From NCBI RefSeq assembly GCF_018687715.1, contig NC_056766.1, positions 11,645,501 through 11,709,500 of the forward strand: a stretch of DNA of 64,000 nt. Direction: 5' to 3'. The DNA comes from Carya illinoinensis. Its lineage: Eukaryota > Streptophyta > Magnoliopsida > Fagales > Juglandaceae. Under the pieces are notes generated by a model, which saw only the letters and a program-made list of their open reading frames with translations, searched no databases and had not been told where the DNA came from. Position numbers and translations under genes: made by a program. How positions within the stretch are numbered: position 1 is the stretch's first letter; each line of letters begins with the position of its first letter. This document shows positions 25,132 through 38,300 of this stretch, one piece after another.

Positions 25132-25703
25132 GTGTACGGCATCATATACTGCACGCTAAAGAAACCGACCAGATTAATAATGCATATGAACAACATGATT
25201 CTTCTTAATTTTGGGATTATTTTATCTCTCGTAATTTTTTAAAAATATTTTTAAATATAATTTAAATATAAAATTTTTAAATTAATTATTATAATTTTTT
25301 AAAATTTATAAATAAATAATAATAATTTTAATTTTTTTAAATTTATAAATAAAATAATATTATAAAACTATATTCTCACTATATCTAACTAGCCAGTTAA
25401 TTATGTCAAATGATTTATAATATATATAATTTTGGAAGTATTAGAAGCTTCTGCTCCGGCTACTTCTGTTGGGTCACACGACCTCATTCATTCATGCATT
25501 AAATCATTATAAAGTTGGTTGTATAGAATTTGAGAGGTTGCCGCCCAACTTGGCCCAGAGCTTGAATGGGTGAACTTGACTTTGTTAGTTGAGGTTATTG
25601 GGTAGAAGAGGAGGGAGTGAATCAACTAATTAAAAATCCGAAATTTATTATTATTATTATTATTATTTTTTAAAGAAGATAGTAACTTTCATTTTTCCAA
25701 CTA
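25132..25703. other. Intergenic, AT-rich with (TTA)n tract
   Basis: No gene was seen. A TTA microsatellite lies near 25646-25668. The last eight bases form the left target duplication of the hAT-like element that follows. Confidence 0.4.
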
Positions 25704-26131
25704 GGGCGGCTGATCCATCAGGCGAGTTAGGTTGTTGTCTAAGGTCCCACAATGAAAAAAGGTTAAAAATATACTAAAAAGTTAAGTATTCAAAAAATTC
25801 AAAAAATTATATATCTAAATTAAATGAAGTTAACCTCGAAAATTGAAAAAAAAAATCAATTCTCAACTCCACAATTGAAAAAAAAAAAATAGACGTTAAT
25901 AGATTTTAGATAAACTCTACAACTTCACTTGGGAAAGTCAAAAGTCAGAATAATTTTTTTTTTTTAAATAACGTTCAATCTATTTGTAAAAAAAAAATTC
26001 AGACATCTAAAAACTCTCTTTTTAGATCTGAAATTTACAAATTGTATTTCATCTCTATCTTGTACTCTAAACTCTAATATCTAATCTCAAACTCTCTTAC
26101 ATCCATCTAGCTCTTATTTGGCATTGGCAGC

Positions 26132-26752
26132 TAGAGGTGTCAAATCGTGTTAACGGGTCGTGTTCGTGTCGTGCTAAAGCATATATATTATATTATATAG
26201 GTAAATCCTAACTCAACCGTTAAGCTTATCGTGTCAAAACCTCAAACCCCCACGATCCATTAACATAACGTGTCGTGTCGTGTCAACCCGTTTTGACCTA
26301 TTAGTAAATATTACTAAATAGGTTGACACGAAATAATATAACCCATTTCAAACTGTTTATGTAAATTAGTTGAATATACTTGAAATTAACCCATTTGACT
26401 TGATTAAATTTAACATAATTTTCTATAAATGTTAAAATCACAATATCTATAAAAATTATAAAACTAACTACAAGTCTAAAATTACAATATAAACAATAAA
26501 AATATCAAAATTAAAATTCCAACAATTTTACTTTTAGGTAGAAGGGTATAATTGTAACTTTAACTTTCTTAACGTGTCATAACGGGTTATAACGTGTTAA
26601 AACGGGTTGACCCATTATCAACCCATTAATCAATCGTGTCTTAACGGGTTAATCCGTTTTGATCCGAATCCGTTAAGACTAAACCTTAACCCGTTATTAT
26701 CGTGTCGTATTCGTATTGGGTTAATGGGTCGTGTAACATATTGCCACCCCTA
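26132..26752. mobile_element. Nested hAT-like MITE, ~621 bp
   Basis: The left end is TAGAGGTGTCAA and the inverse of the right end is TAGGGGTGGCAA. Inside both, inverted copies of CGGGTCGTG/CACGACCC-type motifs extend for about 40 bp. The flanking 8-mers are TTGGCAGC and CAGGCAGC (six of eight match). The interior holds repeats of AACGGGTTAA and related sequence. It lies inside the 25704-27409 element and so is younger than it. Confidence 0.6.
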
Positions 26753-26858
26753 CAGGCAGCCTCTCTCATCACTGCATCGCACTTGCAAACATTGAGTAGC
26801 ATCTCTGTTATGCTATGGTCGACGAAGGTTAACTAAAGCTGAAGATTTTGTTTTATCA

Positions 26859-27022
26859 GCAATGCTACATACAGTCGTGGAATTGCAAATGCCACGCAAT
26901 TATTTTGAAAAAAAGTGAGATCCACGATTAAAAAGTTAGTTTTTTTTTTCATGTGGGTCCCATATTAATTCATTTTTTTTAAAACGATTGCACGTCGTTT
27001 GCACAACCACGAGTGCAAACAT
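26859..27022. mobile_element. MITE family member 1 (shared with 55437-55598)
   Basis: The ends carry inverted versions of GCAATGCTACATACAGTCGTGG. The middle has a T-rich stretch flanked by GATCCACGATTAAAAAGTT and GTGGGTCCC. A second copy lies inverted at 55437-55598 and a partial third near 55994-56085. Noncoding. Confidence 0.6.
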
Positions 27023-27879
27023 CAATTTTCTTGTTTTATATATACATTATACAGTAAAATTTTGTGTTAACAAAACAACCACGTTTGTCTTCTAGTCTCT
27101 AGAGTCTAGACATCCTTTGATTTTTTTATTTTATTTTATTTTATTTTTTGTCTTCTTCTTCAACACTTCAACCGAAGGTTTGGCAATTGAATTCACATGA
27201 CCATGGGCCATCTATTTATTGACTTTTTGTTCAAATTTTGTTTTTATTTTCCAATTTCTCTAATGTTAGTAATTTTGCATCTCAAAAAATAAGAAGAATA
27301 ATTTTTAAATAAGAATATAATTAGATACAACCTAGTTTAGTTTAATACAAGAAAAATGTCTCACTTTAACTTCTCACCTCAGCTCTCAAAATCTATTGAG
27401 CCAGCCCTGTATCCAACCATCATTACAAGAGTTTCTCAACCGACACTATAGCATTAATCTCTTTAGGAAGATGGAGATTGGCTCTATTGTTAGGGAGTCA
27501 GAGAAGTTTTTGTAGGGTGGGCATCGCATCTTTCATGCCCTCAACATTGCTTTCATGATATCAAAAGCCCATTCATCTAATTTTTCTAAATATTAGATCC
27601 AAGAAGATTCACCCTTGGTGGTGGAGACAGTTCTTAGGATGATCAAGTAGTGTTGTTCCAGTTATGATCAGATCATTGAAGATAAAAGACATATATGGTT
27701 GGAAAATTCAACACACCAGAAGGCAGGCTAACCAGGCATGACTCACAATAGATGATCATCAGTCAGAAATAGATTTTACAATTGAAGTAAAAGGAATTGT
27801 CCAAATTGCATAAATATTTGCCATGTGAAGTCTAATTTAAGCTAAGTGTAGACTTTTATCATAAATTAGATGAATAATT

Positions 27880-28011
27880 CTATTTGAATACCTTTACACC
27901 ACACACCATCCATAAAGCATAACTTGATTTAAAAGATAAATTTTAAAATTTAAATATTATAAATCAAATTATCTTATGTGAATGGTGTGTAGTGTAAAAA
28001 TTTTCAAATAG
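27880..28011. mobile_element. Foldback MITE, 132 bp
   Basis: The left end CTATTTGAATACCTTTACAC and the right end are inverse complements over about 30 bp with three or four mismatches, including the ACACACCAT/ATGGTGTGT pair. The centre is AT-rich. Confidence 0.65.
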
Positions 28012-28686
28012 CACTCCTTTATTTTTTACTCTTAATGGTGTTCTAAAAATCATTACGTAGTAGGTTGGGATAAGTCTCAAAATCATATGGTTTCAGTTGA
28101 GTGAGAAAGTCTGTAGAAGTTGCAATATTGAGAGTCGAGACTAGAGCTCATGTATAATGGAACTGGAGACTTTCGATGGTCTGTTTTGCTTGTTTCTTTT
28201 AAATTGGAAAAAATCAGGGCATGAATGTGGCCCAATGCTCACTTAAGCAGCCTAAAATTAAAAGTGCGTTCTTTTTTTTTTTTAATAAGTAAAGAAATGT
28301 TGTGGGTAAAGAATAAACCTTTAAGTAGAATTAAATAAATAAAAATTTTATATGCAGTTACCTTATGTACTCTTTGTATAATTCATTAATGTGATTCGAT
28401 GTGTTAATTTGTTTTTTAATAAAAATAACTATTTTGGTCAATCATATGAGTGGAATGCGTAAAAAATATACAAAAGTGATTGTATGTAGCAAAACTTTTA
28501 AATAAAATAGTAAAGTGGTGGTTTAAAGGGAAGAATTCTAGTCCTTGACCTAATCCTATTGATTTTAGGTTGGATGGTCAAGAGAATGATATGCATAAGC
28601 TTATGATCTCATCTATCCGATTTAAACTTTTGAGAGAACTAAAAAAAAAAAACTACCCAAGTAAAGTAGCATTAATTAGGATTGAA

Positions 28687-28842
28687 AAATTAACTCATAA
28701 TCTATTTTCTCATCATCTCATAATATGATATTAAATAATAAGTTCACAAGTGAAAGATAATAAATAATATTTAATCATCTAATATCATATCATGGAATGA
28801 TAAGAGAATGATGAGAAAATGGATAATTAGTAATATTACTCA
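28687..28842. mobile_element. Foldback MITE, ~156 bp
   Basis: Arms carrying TATTTTCTCATCAT (left) and ATGATGAGAAAAT (right) are imperfect inverse complements over about 45 bp, each with a nearby ATGATATTA-type motif. Boundaries are approximate. Confidence 0.5.
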
Positions 28843-28910
28843 TTATAATTATTTCACATTTATACCAATAAAGTACAAGACTCGCTTGATTACGATAAAA
28901 AGGGTTTTAT

Positions 28911-29588
28911 TGTTTTTTTTAACCAAGATAAATTTATTGATAATCTCCTTATAACAACAAAAAAATACACAAGTGACTAGTCTTGATGTCAACAATCTCA
29001 TCAGAGATACTCAAGGAATTTTTTGCCAAGGTATATGCTACCACATTTACCTTCCTTTTTACATGATTCACAAACCAAAATTCAAAGCAGAGTAATTTTT
29101 GTTTTACATCATTTATAAGCATTCATGTGCTAAACCATGACTCATTTGGATGTGTTATGCCTTTGATCACTTGAAGAGCATCTCCTTCTAGTATAATCTT
29201 CCTTAGTCCTAGATATGCACCAAAGAGCTTGTAGAGCACCAATAGTTTATGCTAGGATAGGTTTTGTAAATTTTTTAGAACTAAACCAATATATACCGAT
29301 TTTGAAAATTTAAAAATCGATACAAGACTGATTCACTAACCCTATGGAGGACTTCTTTGTTGGTTTGTATTTAAATTTTCTAATACTTAGTTTTTGAATT
29401 GTCTTATTATTTTTCATTATGTTTATAAATTGTACACTTTTATAATGCATGCTTGCACACACACTGACTCCCACTTAATGCATGGGGAGTGTGACCAAAG
29501 TGGCTAGCACCTCGACATCATGACTCCCACCAAATCAGACTTAGGGGTCAAGGGTGCCACACACTGATTAAATACATCTCATAACTAA
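28911..29588 (-). pseudogene. LINE-A, 3' segment (RNase H domain and poly(A) end)
   Basis: On the minus strand this continues LINE-A beyond the solo LTR. The first codons after the join give LVMRCI, matching the RT segment RWIALVMNCI of LINE-B. About 300 bp of unassigned sequence follows. The frame then resumes as an RNase H-like segment with KIILEGDALQVIKGI and, later, VNHVKRKVNVVAYTLAK. An A-run (T-run on the plus strand, 28912-28919) marks the 3' end. The thumb region and the zinc-binding domain between RT and RNase H are missing. An internal deletion is the simplest explanation; a separate LINE scrap of the same orientation is the alternative. Confidence 0.65.
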
Positions 29589-31785
29589 TGTGACGCTCCC
29601 AAATCTCCACGCACAGACACGGAAAAATCGAGACGTCCGGATGATAACAACACGGGTCACCACCCTATCGACGAGTGTCAAGTGTGTGTAAAAGCAACAA
29701 ATGTGCAAAAGAAAACGTACCGGATAACGAAAGTCATATAACTAAGTACCAGAATTTTTCTTAGTTTAATACAAAACTGTTCAGAACATAAATAATAAAA
29801 TATTACAAAACACAAATATAGTTCAAACCAACAACAAGCTTAAACTTCAACTCAAAACTCCGGCGGAGCCGCATCCCCGCGCTCAGCCTCCTCCTCCTCC
29901 TCGAACTCTGCATCAAAATCTACAGAATCAAAAATGGTGCCGCAGGTAAGTAAAATTCAAACACCACTAGATAAAAACATATTAACTCAAACAACATGTA
30001 TGAAAGAAAAACCAATACACATGACCCGTAAAACCATATTTTTCTACGCACGCCAAAAATTTCATTTGGCCCCAAAAACATATTATTTTCCAAAACTCGC
30101 CAAAAGTCTCATTTGGCTCATATCCAACTCATATCCATTAACCAATTAATCCGTATGCACCATGACCTCCCCTAGGGGTCATCCACACACCCTAGCTCCT
30201 GTGCCACACCGCGGGTAACGACCACGCGTATAACACCTAAACGAGCGATGCCCAGTTCTGCGCCCCGCACGTTCGTAGTCAAGCATCCTCTAGCCCTAGC
30301 CAGCGAAGGGCCACGGAGTCGGTGCGTAGAGCGTTACCATCCCGCCCGCTTCCGTTGTCGCCCAGTGACAACTCAGGGGACATCACTCAGTATATTATGC
30401 TTCCGAGTGAACAGAGGAGCTCCACCGAGATAATAACTCATCTCGGCTTGGGCTCGTGAGACACACGCACCCGAAAATCTATTAACGCCAATAAAACAGG
30501 ATTTTCTCAATTTAAATAAAATACACGTGCATGCACCATGTAAATGCAATCTCAATGCACAAAACAACCAACTAACCATAAATCAACAATCCAAGCAACT
30601 CCGTCCTCAATCCATCCGACCCCCGAACTCCTCGGACTTAGTTCGGAATCAACCAACCAACAACAAATATTTATTGTAAGAGAAAAATATATTTAAATCT
30701 AAAAGTAGAGTTTCAAAAATACTTACAGCGCTATACGGTATTTTTTGAAAGCTCGCAGCATTGCAAACGGCGGAGGAAAAGCAACGTAACAGTGTAATTT
30801 ACACTGTGACCGTGGGAAATAAATTATCCACTTTTGAACGGGGACAAACTAAGATACGAAATTGATAAGAAATGGCCTTGAGATGTTTATAAAGCTAAAA
30901 GAAGTGAGTTTTGGCCGTGGGTGGTGGTGGAAATGGCGGTGGAAAGCCAAAAAGGGGCTGAACGGAGTTGAGCTTGTGGGAGCTGCTCCGGCAACGGATC
31001 GAGGCCGGAATCTGGTGGGTTAGGTTGGCAAGAGGTAGGGGAAGAATCTGTGAAGAGATGGTGGCCGGAGGTGGTGCGACGGCGCCGGAATCGGTGAAAA
31101 ATCGTGTGGCTTAGAGGAGCTCGTGGCTGCTAACGGTGGCTCGGATGGAGGTGAAACTTGGTGGGGGTGTTCACCGATGGAAGGGGAAGAAAACTAGGTG
31201 GGTGGTCTAGGCCACGCCGCCAGCGAGCGGCGGTTCTGGGCTACGAAAGCAATCGGCGACAGAGAGGAAAACAGGGCTGGTGCCATGACTTCCAGGAGCT
31301 CATCGCGGCTAACGGCTGGTCGGATGGTCCTGAAAATTGGTAGGGATGATCTCTGGTAGGAGGGCAAAATTTTGGTGGGGGTGGTGCACTACACGGCGGC
31401 CGGATGGCGGTGTATTGGGCTGACAAACAGGCGGCGACGGGAAGGAGAAAGGGAAGAGGTAGCGCGCGGGGAGAGAGGAAACGGGGAAGAAAAGAAGAAG
31501 AAAAAGAAAGAAAGGAAAGAAAAAGAAGAAAAAGAAAAGGAAAAAGGGAAAAAGAAAAAGAGAAAAGAAATGAAAAGAAATGAGATCCAATCCTCACTCC
31601 GAAAACTAAAAACTGATCCGCCGAAAACGATTTTAAAAACCGTAAAATGACTAAATAAATTAAACACAACATCAAATAAATTAAAACCAATTTAAAATAC
31701 AATAATTTAAAATAAATAAACCAATATATTAATTAAATTATAAACAACCCTTCAGTGAAAATACATGCAAAAACAGGTCATCACA
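29589..31785 (-). mobile_element. Gypsy-type solo LTR, 2197 bp, TSD ACTAA
   Basis: Same LTR family as 625-2570 and in the same orientation, with TGTGA...TCACA termini. It is flanked by a perfect 5-bp target duplication ACTAA (29584-29588 and 31786-31790). There is no internal region, so it arose by LTR-LTR recombination. It is longer than the copy at 625-2570, with extra sequence including a segment near 29827-29930 with repeated CTCCTCCTCC and GC-rich internal blocks. It interrupts the reverse-transcriptase region of LINE-A. Confidence 0.93.
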
Positions 31786-31851
31786 ACTAAGTTGATCCAT
31801 CTTTCAGCAAAACTCAACTTATGCATTACTACCCTCAAGAATATCCACTCT
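31786..31851 (-). pseudogene. LINE-A, short RT segment between the solo LTR and the CACTA
   Basis: These 66 bases translate on the minus strand to the segment following the catalytic-region motif, including VMHKLSFAERWIN. It matches VMCKMGFDKRWIAL of LINE-B at 37145-37190. The segment is the bridge that proves both flanking elements inserted into one LINE. The five bases at 31786-31790 are the right ACTAA duplication of the solo LTR. Confidence 0.85.
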
Positions 31852-32193
31852 CACTACAAAAAAAAAAAAAAAGAGCAGATTGGGCTCTTTTTGTTACCGG
31901 CGACACTAATATAGTCGGAAATAACATATATTTTTATTTCACTCGGGATCTTTGTGGCTAGCTGAAAAGAAAAGTGGAATTAAAGACTTTTTCCCTCAAG
32001 TTTTAGTCGCCAGAAATAGTCTTGCCAAATACGTTAGCTTTAATAACTTATTACAGTGACTTAAGTTTGACACAATATCTACCTCCATTAAACTTGACTT
32101 ATTACAGCGACTTCTAACGACTAAAAGTCGCTATAATAAGTCTTTTAAATCACATCCCTCGCCTAATTCTCTATCACTTTCCCTACTTTCCCC

Positions 32194-32195
<2 letters not shown>

Positions 32196-32282
<87 letters not shown>
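32196..32282. repeat. (CT)n microsatellite in the CACTA leader
   Basis: An almost pure CT tract of about 87 bp, followed at about 32380-32417 by a second, shorter one. The intervening sequence resembles a 5' untranslated leader with a GT donor after CTCCA at about 32371. Confidence 0.9.
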
Positions 32283-32285
<3 letters not shown>

Positions 32286-32377
32286 CTCTCTCGGGATTTC
32301 ACATTCTGACGGGGATTTCCAATTGGTTCCACCAACATCGTCTTCTCGCCGCCGTCTTCTCGTTGACTCCAGTAAGT

Positions 32378-32417
<40 letters not shown>

Positions 32418-32418
<1 letters not shown>

Positions 32419-33782
32419 ACTCTTGCTCGGATTTGAGGCATTCCGAGAGAAATGGTTACTCTCTCTTTGGTGTCACCAAGGTTACTCTCTCTTATTTGGT
32501 GTGAGCTTACAAATTTCTGTTTGTATTTATCTAGTGTTAGATTTGTGTAGTTTTTTTCTTAGATGTTTATTCTTTTTCTTTCTTTTTGAGTAGTCCGATT
32601 TTCCTTCGATTTTTTTATTTTTTCTTAAATCTATATTCTTGTCTTCTTCTTATGACAAATATATGTAAACTAGAGGTAGATTTATCTCACGGAATTGTTT
32701 TGTAGATTAGTTTAATTCGTGCCATTTTTGTGAACTTGTGAAAGTTGAAGCTACAAACCTGCACTCAATAAACTTTGTTTCTATCTTCCTCAAATCTAAG
32801 TAATTAATGGTTGAAACCTGAAATTACTTCATCCAGAATGCTTGTAGATGTCCTGTTTGGGTGACATATAATATCATGTTTAGATAAAGTTAATGTAGTA
32901 CATCAGTGGGCTTTTGTGGATGAAGGGAACTTTGGTTTTGGCATTAATTCATGAGAGAACATTTTTGCGTCCTTTTCACCATTTATATGGCGCTAACTGG
33001 TTTGGTGTTGACCTTTTTCGCTTTCTGGAACTTGCCTCTTGTTTGTATACCCAAGTAGTTGTTTGTAATACCAACTTTAAAGGCTTGTGAGCTCAAACCA
33101 ACTGTAAATGTAAATTGTTGAGAATGGATTTAAAATAACTATTATTTTTTGTTCTTTTATGAAACTATGGTCATATTTTTTGGCTGCTTTGCTTTACAAC
33201 ACACACAAACAGAGTCTCACTAAAATCAAATCAATCCATTTGATTTATGAGTTCCAGTACACACATGCATATAGTTTCAAATGCTAGTATGTGGCAAAGG
33301 AAATAAAAATGCTAGTAAGTAAATTGACTTCTTTCTCAACTAAATACCAAGTATTAACAGCTTGGACGAAAGCATCTTAAATTATTGTTCTGCATCATTA
33401 TATGCCTGCTTTCTCTGAACTGCCCTTGATGAAACCTTGGAAGAGAACAGAGAGAGAACATCAATTATTCATAGCACCCTTAGTGTTATAACAAAATGTG
33501 TGATCATTTGAGCTTTAATAACTTCGATTGTTATCTAGTTTATTGCTTACTATTAGAGAACGTGGATATGATTGATTGGAGTCACTTATACCCAATATCC
33601 TATTGAGTAATTAGATAGTTTTGAAATGTTAAAATTATCTAATGTTATTATAGTTTAGGAAATGGGTGAAAGGGATTAAGAATCTCTCAAATTATTATTC
33701 AAATTTTAGTATCAAGTAGTGTTAGACATAAGATATTAAAATGAAAAGAAATGAAATGAACTACAATGCTGCATATCCAAAG
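32418..33782. other. CACTA leader/intron sequence before LINE-B
   Basis: T-rich, intron-like sequence with no recognised coding segment. It probably belongs to the first intron of the transposase transcription unit, into which LINE-B inserted. Confidence 0.4.
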
Positions 33783-33924
33783 AGGCCTAAAAGAGTTGAG
33801 TGCCTTCCTTCCTCTCGTGAGAAAGGGTAAGGTTCCAGAGTGCCTTTGATCTTAAAAGGCTTAGGTCTCACTAGTGTGAGCTGAGTGTTTTCCTGTATAT
33901 TGTTACTTGTTCCACTAATCTACA

Positions 33925-34668
33925 ATGGACGCAACAGAGGACTTGGCAAAAAGATGGGAGAAACTGCAACTATCAACGGAAGAGAGCTCATGTTTTCATG
34001 TGAAGCAGGAAGTCCATCAAGGTTTCGAAGGTTTAGGAAAACAATGCATTATGGCTAAGGCAATGGTTGACAAGAACGTTAACAGTGAAGCATTTCGAGT
34101 CACCATGTCACAAATATGGAGGTTGGAAGGTTGGGTCAGATTCAAAGAGCTAGGAGACCAGAGTTTCTTGATAGAGTTCCAAAAAATGATGGACAAAGAG
34201 AAGGTCCTGGGGGGTCGTACCTGGTTCTTCGACAGGTGCCTGCTAGCCATACAAGAAGTTGATGAAACTCAGTCCATTAATGCACTGCAATTCCGTTATG
34301 AACCCTTTTGGGTTCAGCTCCATAACCTTCCTCTAGTTACTGTGACAGAGACGTTTGGTGAGGAGTTTGCAGCATCAATAGGGCCTGTGATAAGAGTTGA
34401 AGCGGGATCAGATGGTCGAGCATGGGGTAGATGCCTGCGAGTAAGGGTTGCGGTGGACTTACACAAACCATTGATGCGAGGCAAATGGCTCGGGGTTGAT
34501 GGAAAACAACACTGGATCTCCTTCAAATATGAACGTCTACAGAACTTCTGCTTCCAATGTGACACTTTGTCGCACAAAGGAAGAACCTGTGTGAGGTCAC
34601 GTGTTGACCAACAAAGTGATGATCTAAACCTCCTGCAGTTCGGGCTTGGCTACGAGCTCAACCCATGA
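33925..34668 (+). pseudogene. LINE-B ORF1 (gag-like, DUF4283 and CCHC knuckle)
   Basis: A 247-codon open frame from an ATG at 33925. Residues of about 50-180 resemble the DUF4283 domain common in plant LINE ORF1 proteins. Near residues 211-224 is a knuckle CFQCDTLSHKGRTC, spacing C-x2-C-x4-H-x4-C, expected to bind nucleic acid. The protein would coat the LINE RNA. ORF1 products of this type usually continue further; here TGA at 34666-34668 cuts it short. A charged, Lys/Glu-rich frame at 34845-35099 is probably the detached C-terminal tail. Confidence 0.8.
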
Positions 34669-35343
34669 ACTCTAACATCTTTAAGGGACGAAAGTACGGT
34701 GGCTCACCAAGGGGAGAAAGATGGAGGGGACAGGGCAGAGACTAGGATAAATAGTAACTCTAGCCAGCAGAAGATGTCAGAAGACCTGAAGCAGAAAGGT
34801 GGAGAGTTACACCCGAAAACATCAACTCGTGTCTAGCATGGTAGTTGGCAACAGAGGAAGTCTTAGTAGTCAGCACAAAGCCAGGCTTTATCCTTGAGGA
34901 CCACAAAAGAGATCAAAAAGGAAGTCAACAAGAGGGTGCCAGTGAAGAAAATCCTCAAAATAAGTCAACTTTAGTCGAAGAACCAAAACCAAAAAGCAAA
35001 CCAGGTTGCCTAGATGGAGTGATAAGTGGAGAGAGGGGACCACTGGGTAGCAAATTGAGCCGTAACAAAAGGCTTGACACTAAAAAAGTGAGGCTGTAAC
35101 AGAAGATATATATGCTAGGAAGTGGAAGAGGCAACCTAGAGCAAAGAACCTAAAGTGTGCAGGAAATGAGAGGAGAGCCATGGATGATATATCTAATTAT
35201 TTCTTAAGAACTAAGATCAAGAGAGGGAGAAGTGAAAACACAAGAACAGAAGGTCATGAACAAAAGAAAATAAGGAAGCAGGAGGATACAAATGAGAACT
35301 CAATTTCTAAGGTAGAGGTTGGATCCCACCCCTGCCAAACTCA

Positions 35344-38300
35344 ATGAAACTCTTAGCTTGGAACTGTCGAGGGCTTGGGAACCCTCGGACAGTTAGATCC
35401 CTTAACCTCCTTGTCAAGGAAAAGAGCCCAATCATGGTCTTTCTCATGGAGACTAAATGCACTAGAGTGAGAATTGAAGAAGTGTGTAACATGTTGAATT
35501 TTGATGGCTGTCTGGTGGTGGATAGTAGAGGAAGCAATGGGGGTTTAGCCTTTATATGGAAGACAAGGGACAAGGTATCAATCCATCATTATTCGATGTG
35601 GCATATTAGTGCAATGGTAGGAGTTGGAAATGAACAACCATGGCTACTCACGGGTTTCTATGGGAACCCAGAAACCTCTAAAAGGCATTTGAGTTGGGAT
35701 TTTCTCAAGTCCTTCAAACCTGATGACAGTACACATTGGCTTTGTTGTGGGGATTTTAATGAAATTGTATATCAAGCTGAGAAGATGGGAGGGGGCCCTC
35801 GACCATATAAACAAATGTAAGTTTTCAGAAATACTCTTGAATGGTGCTCATTGAACTCATTAATGACAAAGGGTCCCATATTTACTTGGGCAAACAACAG
35901 AGGGCAAGACTCCTTCACTAAGGAAAGATTGGATAGAGCCCTTGCAAATCCAATGTGGTTAGAAAGATTTAAAGAATCCTTCTGCTATGTCCTCCCAACC
36001 TTGAATTCAGACCACTATCCCCTACTCATTAATGTGGATTACCAGCAAGATCAACCAAGGTCTCATGTTAAGTGGTTTAGATATGAAACAGCCTGGTCAT
36101 TAAAAAAGGAGTGTGAAACAACCATTAAAGAGGCCTGGTGTAAACCAACATATGGAAGGACAACTACTAAGCTCATGAGAAGCAGGCTGGACACTTGTGC
36201 TACTGTGTTGAGAAAATGGAATGCAAAAGCCAACAGGAGAGCCCCTAAAGAAATCAGACAGAAACTGAAAAACCTAAGAGAGCTTCAAGAGCTAAACAAA
36301 GGGGACCATTCGGACACTATCAGAGAATTAAAAAATGAGATTGATCAAGAACTAGCTGAAGAGGATTTGAAATGAAAACAAAGAGCCAAACAATATTGGC
36401 TACAAAATGGAGATAGGAATACTACCTTCTACCATCTGCATGCTACCCATAGGAGGAAAATAAATAAGATCTCACAGATCATGGACAACAGGAACCTACT
36501 GATTTTAGATAAAGATCAAATTGGAAGAGTTATCACAAGCTATTTCTCAAACTTCTTTACAACTTCCTCCCCATCAGGCATAGAAGCATGCATAAAGGAT
36601 ATACCCAATAGAGTCACTACAGCCATGAATGATCTGCTTCTCCAGGAATTCACAGAAGAGGAAGTCAAGAATGCTGTCTTCCAAATGAAAGGCATGGGAT
36701 CACCAGGTCCTGATGGCTTCCCAGCCTGTTTCTTTCAATCCAATTGGGACATCATAGGGAAGGAAGTCTCAAGCTTTGTGCTCAACATCCTCAACAATGC
36801 AAGCTCGTTAGAAGGGGTAAATGGCACCTATATAACTCTGATCCCAAAGATAAAAAAATCCCACCAAAGTCTCTGATTATAGGCCTATTAGCCTATGTAA
36901 TGTAATTTACAAAGTGGTAGCAAAAGTGTTATCAAATTGGATTAAACTTATATTGCTTGACATTATTTATGTGAATCAAAGTGCATTTGTTCCAAGTAGG
37001 GCCATAACAAATAACATCATGGTGGCATACGAGACCCTCCACTCCATGTCCACAAGAATATAAGGAAAGTCAGCTTAGATAGCTCTAAAACTCGACATGA
37101 GCAAAGCCTATGATCGAGTGGAGTGAGACTTTCTATCTGCAGTGATGTGCAAAATGGGATTTGACAAGAGGTGGATTGCACTGGTGATGAACTGCATCAA
37201 GTCTATTTCATACTCAATCCTTCTTAATGGTGAAGCTCAGGCCAGTTTCAAGCCAACTAGAGGCCTAAGGCAAGGGGACCCCATATCCCCTTACATTTTT
37301 ATCATATGTGCAGAGGCCCTATCAAATCTCCTATCTCAGGCTGAATCAAAAGGCAGGATATCAAGTGTTCCAATGGGAAGAGGACCTATCAAAGTAAATC
37401 ACTGGTTCTTTGCTGATGACAGTATGATATTTTGCAAAGCAAGTACACTAGAATGGAAAATAATGCTAAGCATACTGACTGTATACGAGCAAGCCTCAGG
37501 ACAGCTACTGAACAAAGAGAAATCTGCCATATAATTCAGCAGAAAAACTCTGAATGGATGCAGAGCCAACATTACTCGAATTGCAGGTGTAACTCCCACA
37601 GCATCATTTGAAAAATACTTAGGCTTACCAGCCATGGTGGGAAGAACAAAGGTAGCATGCTTCCATGGACTGATTGATAGAATGTGGTCAAAGATTAGCA
37701 ACTAGAAGATAAACAAATTGTCAGCAACTGGTAAGGAGGTGTTACTCAAATCAGTACTGCAGGCTATTCCCACATACACAATGGGAATCTTCCTTCTACC
37801 AAAGTCCATCACCAATAGGCTTGACCAGATTCTAAGGAAGTTTTGGTGGGGTTTCAGTGAGGACCAAACTAAAATGCAGTGGATAAAGTGGAGTCAAATC
37901 AACAAAGCAAAAGATCAAGGAGGCTTGGGCTTCAGAAACCTCAGCGGTTTCAATATAGCTCTCTTAGCAAAAAATGTCTGGAATATGTTGCAAAGCCCTA
38001 CATCACTCCCTACCACCATCCTCAGACAGAAGTATTTCCCACAGGGTTCCATTTTAAAGGCAAAAGTTGGTGCTCGACCCTCACTGGCTTGGAGAAGCCT
38101 ACATGCTAGAATTGCATTACTAAAAGAAGGCTTGCTATGGAGAATAGGAGATGGAACACAGGTAAAGATTTGGGAAGATAGATGGCTCCCTCGACCCCAC
38201 TTCCTTGCCCCAAGGCAAGAAACTGATGTCCCACTTCAAAGGAAAGTAGTTGCTGACTTAATTGTCCCTTCACTAAGGAAATGGAATGATCAAAGCCTTC

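Larger units (their letters stand above)
25704..27409. mobile_element. hAT-like non-autonomous element, ~1.7 kb
   Basis: The left end reads TAGGGCGGCT, and the inverse of the right end reads CAGGGCTGGC. The flanking 8-mers TTTCCAAC (25696-25703) and TATCCAAC (27410-27417) match at seven of eight positions, as expected for an old hAT insertion. No transposase frame was seen. Other elements are nested in it (26132-26752 and 26859-27022). Confidence 0.55.
27418..28910. other. Intergenic with two short foldback elements
   Basis: No gene was seen. It contains the foldback at 27880-28011 and another at about 28687-28842, listed separately. The rest is AT-rich single-copy-looking sequence. Confidence 0.4.

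Noticed and set aside
28360..28490. Possible further MITE with TGCAGTTAC/GATTGTATGTAGCA ends
   Set aside because: The arms pair too weakly to support a boundary, so it was left in the intergenic entry.
32163..32441. Open frame of alternating Arg-Glu, and similar frames at 63645-63984
   Set aside because: A direct product of CT/GA microsatellites; not a gene.
34017..34577. Minus-strand open frames opposite LINE-B ORF1
   Set aside because: Shadows of the ORF1 coding strand with no family resemblance.
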